Source: Actinomadura sp. NAK00032 (GTDB lineage: Bacteria; Actinomycetota; Actinomycetes; Streptosporangiales; Streptosporangiaceae). Taken from it: a stretch of 64,000 nt of DNA. The stretch covers positions 7,440,001 to 7,504,000 of the forward strand of contig NZ_CP054932.1 in the NCBI RefSeq assembly GCF_013364275.1, in the 5' to 3' direction. This document shows positions 16,212 to 25,022 of this stretch, one piece after another (position 1 is the first letter of the stretch; the number at the start of each line of letters is the position of its first letter). The notes under the pieces were generated by a model. The model saw nothing but the letters and a program-made list of their open reading frames with translations. It did not search any database and was not told the origin of the DNA. The position numbers and the translations under genes were made by a program.

Positions 16212-17033
16212 ATGATCGAACGCGAGAAGGTGCGGCTGAGCGGGGTCGCGGAGACGACCTTGGCCACGCTGTACGGCAAGGCCGTAGCGAGTCGCGCGGC
16301 GGACCCGGTGCTGGTGGACCTGGACGCCGAGGGCGCCGTCGAACGTCTCGACTACGACTTCGCCCGGCTCGGCGTCTCCCGCGACTCCGCGCTGGCGATC
16401 GCGCTGCGCTCGGCCTACTTCGACCGCTGGACGCGCGAGGCGCTGTCCGACCACCCGGACGCGACCGTGCTGCATCTGGGATGCGGCCTGGACTGCCGCG
16501 CCCGGCGCGTGGATCCGCCGCCCGGCGTCCGCTGGTACGACGTCGACCGGCCGGAGGTCATCGAACTGCGCCGGCGGCTGTACGGGGAGCATCCCGGCCA
16601 CCACACGATCGGCGGCTCGGTCACCGACCCGCGATGGCTGGCACGAGTGCCCGCCGACCGTCCCGGCGTTGTCGTCGCCGAGGGCATGGTGCAGTACCTC
16701 ACCGAGGCCGAGGGAGTCGACCTGTTCACCAGAATCGTGGAACGGTTTCCCCGCGGCGTGGTCATGTTCGACGCGTGCAGTTCCCTGGCGATGCGGCTCG
16801 GCCGCCATCGAAAGGCGCTGCGGGCGACCGGGGCGAGGCCCGGAGGCTGGGGTATCGACGATCCCGCAACGGTCGAATCGCTGGTTCCAGGGCTGCGCCT
16901 CGGCAAGCAGCAGGCTTTCCTCGGCGTACCGGAGATGGCCCGTTTCGGCTGGCAGACGCGCCTGGCCGTCGCACTGACCAAACACTTTCCCGCCGCGCAA
17001 AAAACCGGACGCCTTGTACGTTACGACTTCTAG
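16212..17033 (+). CDS. LCM-type SAM-dependent O-methyltransferase
   Basis: 273 aa, class I methyltransferase of the leucine carboxyl methyltransferase family (COG3315 type). The SAM-binding motif I is VLHLGCGLDCRARRV, followed by WYDVDRPEVIELRR (motif II) and VVVAEGMVQYLTEAEG, all in the family order. Actinomycete relatives include O-methyltransferases of natural-product pathways. ATG 16212 is chosen for AGGGGGCAGG upstream; GTG 16188 is in frame but lacks a site. It is 169 bp upstream of a 52-aa peptide gene and two helical proteins on the same strand. A carboxyl methyltransferase would suit C-terminal capping of a peptide, though that link is only inference. Confidence 0.8.
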   Translation: MIEREKVRLSGVAETTLATLYGKAVASRAADPVLVDLDAEGAVERLDYDFARLGVSRDSALAIALRSAYFDRWTREALSDHPDATVLHLGCGLDCRARRVDPPPGVRWYDVDRPEVIELRRRLYGEHPGHHTIGGSVTDPRWLARVPADRPGVVVAEGMVQYLTEAEGVDLFTRIVERFPRGVVMFDACSSLAMRLGRHRKALRATGARPGGWGIDDPATVESLVPGLRLGKQQAFLGVPEMARFGWQTRLAVALTKHFPAAQKTGRLVRYDF

Positions 17034-17202
17034 CCTCGATCTTTTGTGACTCGGCCGTGGGATAGGCACCGGTCGCCGGGCGCAGCCTGCCTATTTTATA
17101 GAAATGCTTTAGGTGAGGCTCTGGAGAGGGCGGGTAGGAGGGCGGTCGGCCGTCCCTGATAAGGGGCGGCGCAACCAATCTCCGAATGGAAGGGAGCAGA
17201 GC

Positions 17203-17361
17203 ATGGAAATGACCATGGAGACGCCTCGGCCGCGGAAGACGGACCTGGCCGCCGAGGTGGAGCAGGCGACGGTCATGGCCGAGCTGATGCGCGGTGAAGC
17301 CCCGGTCAGCGGCGCCCCGCTCGAGGAGGAGCGGTGCGTGCCGCTCATCATCCTTCCTTGA
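17203..17361 (+). CDS. RiPP precursor-like peptide, 52 aa
   Basis: A 52-aa peptide with a strong ribosome site (AAGGGAGCAGAGC before ATG 17203). The N-terminal 44 residues are charged and Met-rich, with a helix AAEVEQATVMAELMRG, and resemble a leader. After GAPLEEER comes an abrupt hydrophobic end CVPLIILP, with the only cysteine of the peptide. The leader/core layout, size and place between a methyltransferase and two coupled helical proteins suggest a ribosomally made, modified peptide. No canonical lanthipeptide, lasso or thiopeptide enzyme is nearby. An AT-rich patch (TATTTTATAGA, 17092-17102) is the probable promoter. I know of no named family for it. Confidence 0.6.
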   Translation: MEMTMETPRPRKTDLAAEVEQATVMAELMRGEAPVSGAPLEEERCVPLIILP

Positions 17362-17383
17362 CCGACGAGGGAGCCGGCCGCCC

Positions 17384-18109
17384 ATGGCTGTGACGGGTCA
17401 CGCCCGAGCCGACTACGGGCGCGCGGCTGAGGAACTGGCCACCCGGGTTCCGCAGGTCCTGCACGGCCTGCGGGGCCCGGGCTGGCTGGCCGAGTTCGCC
17501 GCCGAGACGGCCGACCGCACGGCCGCGCTGGCGGCCGTGCGGATCCTGGACGTGGAGCTGCTGTCGGCGCATCTGCTCGGCGCTACTCCGCTGGGCGCGG
17601 CCGACACCGAGGTCTTGGAGCAGGCCTTGCACGTCTTCCCGCTGACCGGCGCGGACGGCGCGGCGGAGCGGCTGCGGCGCGCCCGGGACTGGGCGGTCGT
17701 GCGGCTGGCCGGTGACTGCGGCGCCGGCCTGGAGCCGGCCGCGCACATGGCCGGCCTGCCCCCGCCCGCCGCACCCGAGGAGGCGGAGGGCGGCGACTGG
17801 CACGCCTGGTCGTCGGCGCTGGCCGCGCTGGCGGCCCTGGCCGTCCCCGGTCTGGACAGCCCGCTGCACCGCGGCGCCGCCGCCGGCGGTCTCGCGATCG
17901 CCCGGGGCGCGACGCGGTCGGTGCTGCGCCGGGACCTTCCCGTCGCCGCCGCGCTGACCCGCTGGCTGGCACTGCCCGGCCACGACGCGCCGCCGCTGCG
18001 GACGGCGCTGCTGATCGAGCACATCACGGCATGCGACGGCACCCCGCGCACCGTCCTGCACCTGCGGATCGCCTCCCACCTGCTGGGCCGGACGGGAGGA
18101 CGGTCATGA
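17384..18109 (+). CDS. Helical protein of the peptide cluster, function unknown
   Basis: 241 aa, predicted mostly alpha-helical, Ala/Leu-rich without a signal peptide or clear membrane span. GAGGGAG precedes ATG 17384, 22 bp after the precursor-like gene, and the stop overlaps the next start as ATGA. Segments such as LEQALHVFPLTG, WAVVRLAGDCGAG and LTRWLALPGHD recall the helical-bundle layout of the downstream DUF6895-like protein, so the two may be distant paralogues forming a complex. I do not recognise a catalytic motif. Confidence 0.6.
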   Translation: MAVTGHARADYGRAAEELATRVPQVLHGLRGPGWLAEFAAETADRTAALAAVRILDVELLSAHLLGATPLGAADTEVLEQALHVFPLTGADGAAERLRRARDWAVVRLAGDCGAGLEPAAHMAGLPPPAAPEEAEGGDWHAWSSALAALAALAVPGLDSPLHRGAAAGGLAIARGATRSVLRRDLPVAAALTRWLALPGHDAPPLRTALLIEHITACDGTPRTVLHLRIASHLLGRTGGRS

Positions 18110-19017
18110 GGCGCGAGGCGGCCGCCACCGCACATCGGGTGCTGTGCGCGGGCCTCGGCTGGCTGCACAAGACCCGCACCGCGATGCCCGGAACGGAGCA
18201 CCTCGCGGACGGCCCGGCCTCGTTCCAGAAAGCGCTGGGCGAGATCGCGCTGTGCGCGTCCCTGGTGCGGCGCGAAGCGGTCACCGGTGCCGAGCAGACC
18301 CGGCAGGCCGGCGACCTGGTCGAGCACGCCTGGGCCCGGCTCGGCCACGGCGACCTGCTGTACGAGCGCGCGCTGCGCAATCCCCTGTTCACCGACCCGA
18401 TGGAGTCCTACGCCCACTTCGCCCGCGCGGGCCTGCGCCACGAGCGCCTGCGGGACCTGCTCGTCCACCAGTGCCGGCTCGGCATCTGGCAGACGGGCGA
18501 ACTCGTCCCCCACCACCGCTTGGCGGTCGCCAACGCGATGGAGACCCTCGCGCTGCCGCCCGACGGGCTGCCCCAGCCGCATTGGGCGTCGCTCACCGCG
18601 GCGACCTGGCTCGGCCAGACCCCGCCGCCCTGGGCCATCGACTGGGCCACCGCCTACGCCGTGACGCACACCGTCTTCCACGTCACCGACTGGGGCCGCG
18701 TTCCCGAGCGCATGCCAGCACCCGTGCGGGACTACCTGCGCGAATGGGTGCCGGTCTGGGTGCGGGTGTGGGCCGAGGTCGAGCAGTGGGACCTGGTCGC
18801 CGAACTCCTGGCCGCCGACGCCTGCCTGCACGAACCCGCCTGCCCGGCCGGGGACTGGGCCCTGCTGGCCGCCGCCCAGCAGGACGACGGAATGGTCCCC
18901 GCCGACGCCCGGACCTCGCATCACGACGATGACGAGCGGCATCTCCGGTCGCACCGGCACGCCACGATCGCCGGGGTGGTCGCCGCGACGCTCGCCCTGT
19001 CCCGCGCCCTGTCATGA
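18106..19017 (+). CDS. DUF6895-like helical protein
   Basis: 303 aa, translationally coupled to the preceding gene by ATGA. The sequence contains a THTVFHVTDWG motif near residue 186-196 that I associate with DUF6895 proteins of actinomycetes, together with HERLRDLLVHQCRLG and a run of amphipathic helices consistent with an alpha/alpha fold. The C-terminus has a His/Asp-rich stretch (SHHDDDERHLRSHRH), then a hydrophobic helix. Function is unknown; a role as maturase, cyclase or carrier for the upstream peptide is inference from the operon. The gene ends 18 bp from a convergent acetyltransferase. Confidence 0.6.
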   Translation: MRREAAATAHRVLCAGLGWLHKTRTAMPGTEHLADGPASFQKALGEIALCASLVRREAVTGAEQTRQAGDLVEHAWARLGHGDLLYERALRNPLFTDPMESYAHFARAGLRHERLRDLLVHQCRLGIWQTGELVPHHRLAVANAMETLALPPDGLPQPHWASLTAATWLGQTPPPWAIDWATAYAVTHTVFHVTDWGRVPERMPAPVRDYLREWVPVWVRVWAEVEQWDLVAELLAADACLHEPACPAGDWALLAAAQQDDGMVPADARTSHHDDDERHLRSHRHATIAGVVAATLALSRALS

Positions 19018-19035
19018 CGGCGGCGCCCGGCCGCC

Positions 19036-19596
19036 TCAGCCCGCGGTCGTCGCCGCCACGGCCGGCTCGCCCGCGGTGTCGGCGGCCTCGGGACGAAGGA
19101 TGCTGAACATCAGGCAATCGCGCCATTGGCCGGCCCGGAAGGTATAGCCGCGCAGCAGCCCTTCCTGGACGAAACCCATCTTCTCGCACACCCGCTGCGA
19201 GGCGATGTTGCCGACCTCGACGGCGGCTTCGATCCGGTGGACGGGGCTGCAGTCGAACAGGTAGCGGACCAGGAGGCCGAGGGTCTCGGCGGCGTAACCG
19301 CGACCTCGCGCGGCCGGGAGCGACAGACCCGCGATCCGCCAGCAGAACGCCGCCGGACTGGTCGGTACCCGCGTCCAGCTCACCATGCACAGCGGCCCGT
19401 CGTCGCCCTCCGCCATCAGGGCGCCCCGCTCGTCCGACATCAGGCCGTCGCGCTCCCATTCCCGCCGCAGCCGGTGCCGGTCCCGCCAGCCGTACCACTC
19501 GAACGGCGCCATGACCGCGGGATCGCTGATCGCCCTCTCCAACTCGGCGACGTCCTCGGCGTCGACCTGGCGCAGCCGCACCCGAGCAGTTGTCAC
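19036..19596 (-). CDS. GNAT-family N-acetyltransferase
   Basis: 186 aa, RimJ/RimL-like (Acetyltransf_3). It shows an LRQVDAEDVAELERAI start, the acetyl-CoA-binding region AARGRGYAAETLGLLVRYLF and the end IASQRVCEKMGFVQEGLLRGY typical of this family. GTG 19596 is preferred because GGGGG sits five bases upstream; longer in-frame starts lack one. It transfers an acetyl group to an amine, substrate unknown. Although convergent, its closeness (18 bp) to the peptide cluster leaves open a role in modification or self-protection. Confidence 0.8.
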   Translation of the reverse strand: MTTARVRLRQVDAEDVAELERAISDPAVMAPFEWYGWRDRHRLRREWERDGLMSDERGALMAEGDDGPLCMVSWTRVPTSPAAFCWRIAGLSLPAARGRGYAAETLGLLVRYLFDCSPVHRIEAAVEVGNIASQRVCEKMGFVQEGLLRGYTFRAGQWRDCLMFSILRPEAADTAGEPAVAATTAG

Positions 19597-19793
19597 CACA
19601 GCCCCCTTTCCTTCCCTCGCTTCCCCCTTACCCGCTGCCCGCATTTAATGACAGTCGGTAATTGACTAATCACCGGCCGCGCCTTCGCCTACACGTCACT
19701 TGCTCTTGAGTGAGTCTTCGCGTCCGGCGGGTGGGGGTTTCACCGGGGACGGGCCATGATCAGCGGGCTGGTCTTCCGTTGAGAGGGGCGTCG

Positions 19794-21083
19794 ATGCGCG
19801 GGTTCGTGGCCGGGATGATCGTGGTCGGACTGGTGGGGGCCGGGGCCGTCCCGGCGTTCGCGGCGCCGCCGCCGGGGCCGGTGGACGGGGCCGGGTCCGG
19901 GGAGCGGCCCGAGGCGCGGGCGCGGGCGCTGCCGTCCTCCGAGGTCGGGCCGGTGCGGTTCACCTCGTCGGAGCGGACCGCGCCCGGCGTGACCTTCCGG
20001 ACGTTCGAGACGTCCGGGACCGGCGGCCGCGTTCTGGGCGACCTGCTGGACGTCGACCTGCGCAGCCCGAAGGTCTCCGTCGGGCTGCTGCGTCCGCCCG
20101 TCGTCGCCGCGCGCCGGACGGTGTCGGAGATGGCGGGGGCACAGAAGGCGGTGGCCGGGGTGAACGGCGACTTCTTCAACATCAGCGAGACCCACCCCGG
20201 GGTGCCGGCGACCGGCTCGTCGTCCGGCCCGGCGGTGGACGGCGGCCGTCCGCTCAAGGGCGCGGTGCCGGACGGGCAGCGGTTCGGGCCGGGGCTGCCG
20301 CCCGGCACGTCCACCGAGGACGTCATCGGCGTCGGCCGCGACCGGCGCGGGCACGTCGCGCGGCTGCACCTGACCGGCACCGTCCGGTCGGGCAAGAAGT
20401 CCATCGACCTGCGCGGGCTCAACCAGTACGCGCTCCGCGTCGGTGGGGTGGGCGCGTTCGACTCGCGCTGGGGCGAGGTCTCGCGGCAGCGCGCCGTCTG
20501 CGGGACGGACGAGGTCCGCAGCGCCCCGTGCAGCACGAACACCGCCGAGGTGACCGTGCGGCGGGGCGTGGTGACGGGCGTGTCCGACACGGTCGGCGCG
20601 GGCGCGATCCCCGCCGGGACGACCGTGCTGGTCGGGCGGGAGAAGGGCGCCGACGCGCTGCGCCGGCTCCGGCCCGGCGACCGGGTGCGGGTGTCGTACC
20701 GGTTCACCGGCCCGGTCCGCTTCCGGTTCGCGGTCGGCGGGTTCCCGATCCTGCGGGACGGGGCGCCGCTGGACGGCCTGAGCCCGAACGGCCCGGCCCC
20801 GCGCACCGCCGCCGGGGTCAGCCGCGACGGCCGGCACCTGTACCTCGTCGTGGCGGACGGCAGGTCGGAGCGGAGCGGCGGCCTGACGGTCGCCGAACTC
20901 GCGTCCCTCCTGGACAAGGTCGGCGCCGACGACGCCGTCAACCTGGACGGCGGCGGCTCCTCGACGTTCGTCGCGCGCGCCCCCGGCGCCGCCTCGGTGA
21001 CCGTCCGCAACACCCCGTCCGACGGCACGGAACGCGCCGTGGCCAACGGCATCGGCGTCTTCGCCCCGAACGCCCGCGACTGA
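19794..21083 (+). CDS. Secreted phosphodiester glycosidase family protein (NAGPA/DUF2233)
   Basis: 429 aa with a Sec signal peptide (MRGFVAGMIVVGLVGAGAVPAFA). The mature part matches the phosphodiester glycosidase (NAGPA-like) fold: GVNGDFFN near residue 122, VGGFPILRDG near 320 and the signature VNLDGGGSSTF near 383. Family members remove GlcNAc from phosphodiester-linked glycans; bacterial ones act outside the cell on wall or exopolymer sugars. ATG 19794 follows GAGAGGGG. It is single and probably monocistronic. Confidence 0.85.
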   Translation: MRGFVAGMIVVGLVGAGAVPAFAAPPPGPVDGAGSGERPEARARALPSSEVGPVRFTSSERTAPGVTFRTFETSGTGGRVLGDLLDVDLRSPKVSVGLLRPPVVAARRTVSEMAGAQKAVAGVNGDFFNISETHPGVPATGSSSGPAVDGGRPLKGAVPDGQRFGPGLPPGTSTEDVIGVGRDRRGHVARLHLTGTVRSGKKSIDLRGLNQYALRVGGVGAFDSRWGEVSRQRAVCGTDEVRSAPCSTNTAEVTVRRGVVTGVSDTVGAGAIPAGTTVLVGREKGADALRRLRPGDRVRVSYRFTGPVRFRFAVGGFPILRDGAPLDGLSPNGPAPRTAAGVSRDGRHLYLVVADGRSERSGGLTVAELASLLDKVGADDAVNLDGGGSSTFVARAPGAASVTVRNTPSDGTERAVANGIGVFAPNARD

Positions 21084-21128
21084 CGCGAAGCGCCGCTCCC
21101 GCCGGCGGCTTCGCAATACGGTGCTCCC

Positions 21129-22040
21129 GTGGGTGATTCCAAGGAACGGGCACGGCGCATCGCCGAGAAGCTCGCAGCCGAGGCCGTGAAGTATCCCGAC
21201 GAGCGCGCGGAGATCCTGCTGGAGGCCGCCGGGCAGTGGGCCATGGCCGGCGAGCCCGACCGGGCACTGCGCATCTACGACGATGTCATCGCCAGGGACG
21301 GGGGCGAGGACGCGCAGTTCGCCACCGCGGAGCGGATCTCGCTGCTCACCGAACTCGGCCGGACCGCGGAGGCGGACGAGGAGCTGGCCCGGCTCGGCCG
21401 GGCACGCGTCCACCCGGGCCCGGCCGAGCTGGTCGCGGAGATGCTGGAGGAGCAGGGCCGCCTGGAGGAGGCTCTGACCTGGTTCAACATCGCCTGCCGC
21501 GACATCGTGGCGGACGGCGGCGAGGCGGAGCTCTTCGTCCGGCCCGGGCTGCGCGGACGGTCACGCGTCCGCCGGGCGCTCGGCCTCCCGGCCGACGCGC
21601 TCGACCAGCGCGCCGAGGACCGGCGGAGCGACCTGGCCGGGCTCATGGAACGGGCCGCGCAGCCGGCGCCGCCCGGCGCGGGCTCGTTCTTCGTCCGCTC
21701 GGACGTCGACCGAGCCTTCGCCGAGGGTCTGGTCCACGGCACGGTTCCGGCCGACGCCCCGTCCTACTTCCGCGATGTCGAACGGGGCTGGCGCGCCTCC
21801 TGCGACGAGGCCGGCGCGTCCAAGCTCCGCGTCCTCCCCACGCGGGTGGACGACCTGCTGGAGTACGCCGAGGCCCGGGGCCGCGACCCGAAGGACGAGC
21901 AGACCCGCGCCGACCACCTCATGGACCGCATCGGCGAGGGCGCCCGGACCCTCGCCTGGCCTCCGGAACGCAACGCGCCCTGCTGGTGCGGCTCGGGCCG
22001 CAAGTACAAGAAGTGCTGCGGCTCCCCCGGCGGCCGGTGA
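21129..22040 (+). CDS. TPR-like protein with C-terminal SEC-C zinc motif
   Basis: 303 aa. The first 120 residues form TPR-like helical pairs (ILLEAAGQWAMAGEPDRALRIYDDVI, LEEQGRLEEALTWFNIA). The last 20 residues carry a SEC-C metal-binding motif, CWCGSGRKYKKCCG, as found at the end of SecA and in many adaptor proteins. The middle is unassigned. It may bind zinc and ribosomes or partner proteins. GTG 21129 is the start; it lies 45 bp after the phosphodiester glycosidase gene. Confidence 0.75.
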   Translation: MGDSKERARRIAEKLAAEAVKYPDERAEILLEAAGQWAMAGEPDRALRIYDDVIARDGGEDAQFATAERISLLTELGRTAEADEELARLGRARVHPGPAELVAEMLEEQGRLEEALTWFNIACRDIVADGGEAELFVRPGLRGRSRVRRALGLPADALDQRAEDRRSDLAGLMERAAQPAPPGAGSFFVRSDVDRAFAEGLVHGTVPADAPSYFRDVERGWRASCDEAGASKLRVLPTRVDDLLEYAEARGRDPKDEQTRADHLMDRIGEGARTLAWPPERNAPCWCGSGRKYKKCCGSPGGR

Positions 22041-22043
22041 CGC

Positions 22044-22817
22044 TCAGGACTTCTTGTCCTGGTGGCGTTTGTCGCGGACGTACATGATGGCCGCCTTGCC
22101 GTCGCCGGGGCTGCGGCGCTCCAGGACGAACAGCGTCGTCGCGGTGATCAGCTCGCTCAGCTTGGCGTAGCCGTAGTTGCGGGAGTCGAACTCGGGGCGC
22201 TGCTTGGTGATGATGTGGCCGACGGACGCCAGCGGGGCCCATCCGTCCTCGTCGGAGGCCGCCTCGACGGCGTTGCGCAGCAGGTTGACGAGCGCGGTGT
22301 CCTGCTTGAGCTTGGCGGCCGGCGTCGGCGGCGCGGGCTTCAGCGCCGTCACGGTGGGCGCGGCCGAGCCCTGGTCGTAGGCGAGGTTCTCGATGTAGAT
22401 GAACTTGTCGCACGCCGCCACGAACGGTTTGGGCGTCTTGCGTTCCCCGAACCCGTAGACGGTGAGCCCGGACTCCCGGATCCGCGCCGCCAGCCGGGTG
22501 AAGTCGCTGTCGCTGGAGACGATGCAGAACCCGTCGAAGCGGTCGGAGTACAGCAGGTCCATCGCGTCGATGACCATCGCCGCGTCCGTGGCGTTCTTGC
22601 CGGAGGTGTAGGCGAACTGCTGGATCGGCTGGATCGACTGGTCGAGCAGGTGTTCCTTCCAGCCGCGCAGGTTCGTTCCCGTCCAGTCGCCGTAGGCGCG
22701 TTTGACGTGCGCGGTCCCGTACTTGGCGACCTCGGCCAGCAGTCCCTCGACGACTCCGGGCTGCGCGTTGTCGGCGTCGATGAGCACCGCCAGCCGGGCG
22801 GTGTTCTCGTTCACCAT
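22044..22817 (-). CDS. NYN/LabA-type PIN ribonuclease with OST-HTH domain
   Basis: 257 aa. The N-terminal 150 residues are a NYN domain: VLIDADNAQPG with the first acidic residues, KNATDAAMVIDAMDLLYSD and CIVSSDSDFTRLAARIRESG with the rest of the metal site. After a Pro-rich linker the C-terminal 80 residues resemble an OST-HTH/LOTUS RNA-binding domain (WAPLASVGHIITKQRPEFDSRNYGYAKLSELI). The set suggests an RNA-binding nuclease of small RNA or rRNA/tRNA processing type. ATG 22817 is the start. Convergent with the SEC-C gene, 3 bp apart. Confidence 0.85.
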   Translation of the reverse strand: MVNENTARLAVLIDADNAQPGVVEGLLAEVAKYGTAHVKRAYGDWTGTNLRGWKEHLLDQSIQPIQQFAYTSGKNATDAAMVIDAMDLLYSDRFDGFCIVSSDSDFTRLAARIRESGLTVYGFGERKTPKPFVAACDKFIYIENLAYDQGSAAPTVTALKPAPPTPAAKLKQDTALVNLLRNAVEAASDEDGWAPLASVGHIITKQRPEFDSRNYGYAKLSELITATTLFVLERRSPGDGKAAIMYVRDKRHQDKKS

Positions 22818-22865
22818 GCCGTGCGCCTCCCCAGGTCGTCCGTCGGCCGGAACCCGCCCAGTACA

Positions 22866-23585
22866 TCAGACGGCGCCGCTCGGGAGCAGGGTGCCGAGTG
22901 CGGCGGCGCCGTCGAGGAGGGCTCGGGAGCGAGCCTCGATGCCGGCGTCCCTGGCGTCCAGCGCGGCGGCGACGTCCTCCAGCCGCCGGGCGCTCCGCAG
23001 TTCCGGCATGAGGGCGCGGAGGGGTGTGATGCGGTAGCCGGCCTGGCGCAGTTGGTGGACGATCCGCGCGTCCCGCACCTGGGCCGGTGTGTACCGCCGC
23101 GTTGCTCCGGCGGGGGCGCGGTCGGGGACGACGAGGTCCTCCCTGTCCCAGTGCCGCAGCGTCGAGGGGCGCACGCCGAGCGCGGCGGCGAGTTCGGAGA
23201 TGCTCATGGAGTCCGAGGCGCGGACGTCGCCGAGCGGCTCGCTGGTGATCGTCCGGGCGGCCTCCCTGGCCAGCCGTACCTCCCCGCGCTCCGTGTGGAG
23301 GCGTGCGTGCACCGCGTCGAGCATGGCGAGCGCCTCCGACGCGGGGCCCTGGTGGACGGCCCGGACGATCCTCTTGGCCTCGACCGGGCCCGCGCCCGCC
23401 GCGAGGGCGCGGTAGGCCAGCGCGGAACGCACATGGACCTCCCCGTAGACGCGGTAGCCCGTGGCCGTGCGCGTCGCCGGCGGCAGGACGCCGTCGCGTT
23501 CGAGATTGCGCACCTGCTGGACGGAGTACCCGGCGCGCCGCGCGACGTCCACGGTGCGCATGCCGCGCGAGTTGAGACCTGACAC
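22866..23585 (-). CDS. MerR-family regulator with two HTH domains
   Basis: 239 aa. Unusually it has two MerR-type winged HTH segments. The first, residues 9-60, has RTVDVARRAGYSVQQVRNLERDG and ends GYRVY. The second, residues 125-180, reads SISELAAALGVRPSTLRHWDRE and ends RRYTPAQVRDARIV. The end is helical without a Cys-rich effector loop, so it probably does not sense metals. GTG 23585 is chosen for GAGGGG seven bases upstream; ATG 23561 is an alternative. It is divergent from the DUF6194 gene 63 bp away, its likely target. Confidence 0.8.
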   Translation of the reverse strand: MSGLNSRGMRTVDVARRAGYSVQQVRNLERDGVLPPATRTATGYRVYGEVHVRSALAYRALAAGAGPVEAKRIVRAVHQGPASEALAMLDAVHARLHTERGEVRLAREAARTITSEPLGDVRASDSMSISELAAALGVRPSTLRHWDREDLVVPDRAPAGATRRYTPAQVRDARIVHQLRQAGYRITPLRALMPELRSARRLEDVAAALDARDAGIEARSRALLDGAAALGTLLPSGAV

Positions 23586-23648
23586 CCCGAAGCCCCTCAG
23601 TACCGGTCCGAAAGTCTCCACAAGCACTTCAATGCCAGGCTAGAACAC

Positions 23649-24125
23649 ATGACGACGGACGAGATCATCGAATTCATGGCGGGCCTCGACGGCGTCCTGG
23701 CCTCCAGGCCGGGGCCGGGCGACGGGTCGCCGGAGATCAGCTGGGCCGACACGTTCTTCTACTACTCGCCCGACGGCGTCGTCCCGGCGAACACCCAGCC
23801 CTTCGCGACGCTCGTGACCAAGGACTATCCGGGCGACGACACATCGCGCCTGGACCGGCCGGGCGCCTTCCGCGTGAACGTCTCCGCCGGGAAGGAGGCG
23901 TTCATCCGGTGGACCGGCCACGCGCCGCGCGAGCCGGCCGGCGCGGAGGTCGACGCCGGCGCCGCCGACACCGTCATCGCCCATCCCGTCTACGGCACCG
24001 CCGGCTGGCTGGCGGTGGTGAACCCGGGCCCGCGCACTGAAGCCGCCGTCCGCGAACTGCTGGACGCGGCCTACCGTCTCGCACGTGCGCGCCATGAGCG
24101 GCGCGCTGGCTCGAACGAGGGCTGA
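23649..24125 (+). CDS. DUF6194 family protein
   Basis: 158 aa, matches DUF6194: a short N-terminal helix, DTFFYYSPDG, PFATLVTKDYPGDDTS, LDRPGAFRVNVSAG and a C-terminal helix. The fold resembles small MmcQ/YjbR-like proteins; function is unknown. It is transcribed away from the double-HTH MerR gene and probably controlled by it. No signal or membrane segment. Confidence 0.75.
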   Translation: MTTDEIIEFMAGLDGVLASRPGPGDGSPEISWADTFFYYSPDGVVPANTQPFATLVTKDYPGDDTSRLDRPGAFRVNVSAGKEAFIRWTGHAPREPAGAEVDAGAADTVIAHPVYGTAGWLAVVNPGPRTEAAVRELLDAAYRLARARHERRAGSNEG

Positions 24126-24131
24126 CCGGCG

Positions 24132-24953
24132 TCAGGCCGGCTTGCGGGCCATTCCGCCCCAGAGGGCCGCCGGGGCGGACGCCTCCAGGTCGGAGCGGGG
24201 GCGCCAGCGGGGGACCTCGACGACGCCGGGCTCGATGAGGTCCAGCCCGTGGAAGAACCCGGTGACCTGCTCGCGGTCGCGCAGCGTGACCTTCTCCGCC
24301 GAGTTCTCGTTCATGGCCCGCTCGAAGGCGGCCATCTCCTCGGGGAAGATGTCCTTCGCGGTGTGGGACACCACCAGGTGGCTGCCCGGCGGGACCGCGG
24401 CCATCAGGGTGTCGGTGAGCTTGTACGGGTCCGCCTCGTCGGAGACGAAGTGCAGCACGGCGATGAGCATGACCGCCACCGGCCGGCTGAAGTCCAGCGT
24501 GCGGGACGCCTCCTGGAGGATCGTGGCGGGGTCCCGCAGGTCGGCGTCGATGTAGTCGGTCGCGCCCGCCCCGCTGCTCTTCAGCAGCGCCTCGGCGTGG
24601 ACCAGCACGATCGGGTCGTTGTCGACGTAGACGATCCGGGATTCGGGCGCGATCGCCTGGGCGACCTCGTGGGTGTTGTTCGCCGACGGCAGGCCCGTGC
24701 CGATGTCGAGGAACTGGCGGATTCCGGCCTCGGCCACCAGGTACTCCACCGTCCGCGCCAGGAACGCGCGGTTGGCCCGGACGGACTTGACCGTGGACGG
24801 GAAAGCGTTCAGCCCGGCCTCGGCGGCGGCACGGTCGGCGGCGAAGTTGTCCTTCCCGCCGAGCCAGGCGTCATAGACGCGGGCGGGATGAGGGATGCTC
24901 GTGTTGACCCGGGCAAGCTTGTCCTGGCCCGACGTCTCTCCGTCCGATGCCAC
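24132..24953 (-). CDS. SAM-dependent methyltransferase, Methyltransf_19 (DUF574) family
   Basis: 273 aa. It has the family hallmarks: IPHPARVYDAWLGGKDNFAADR near residues 18-40, QFLDIGTGLPSANNTHEVAQ (SAM motif I), IVYVDNDPIVLVHA and DADLRDP. Such genes are numerous in streptomycetes and relatives, often next to regulatory loci, with unknown substrates. GTG 24953 with GAGGAGGG just upstream is the preferred start; the longer in-frame ATG at 24995 has no ribosome site. Convergent with DUF6194, 6 bp apart. Confidence 0.88.
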   Translation of the reverse strand: MASDGETSGQDKLARVNTSIPHPARVYDAWLGGKDNFAADRAAAEAGLNAFPSTVKSVRANRAFLARTVEYLVAEAGIRQFLDIGTGLPSANNTHEVAQAIAPESRIVYVDNDPIVLVHAEALLKSSGAGATDYIDADLRDPATILQEASRTLDFSRPVAVMLIAVLHFVSDEADPYKLTDTLMAAVPPGSHLVVSHTAKDIFPEEMAAFERAMNENSAEKVTLRDREQVTGFFHGLDLIEPGVVEVPRWRPRSDLEASAPAALWGGMARKPA

Positions 24954-25022
24954 GAACCCTCCTCGAATGCCGCCATTGATATTGGTCGACAGCATATAAG
25001 CGTCTTCTGACCGGTATATGGC

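Noticed and set aside
17203-17361. Classical lanthipeptide or lasso-peptide precursor
   Set aside because: There is no Ser/Thr-rich core, no lasso Gly-Asp/Glu ring pattern and no matching synthetase nearby.
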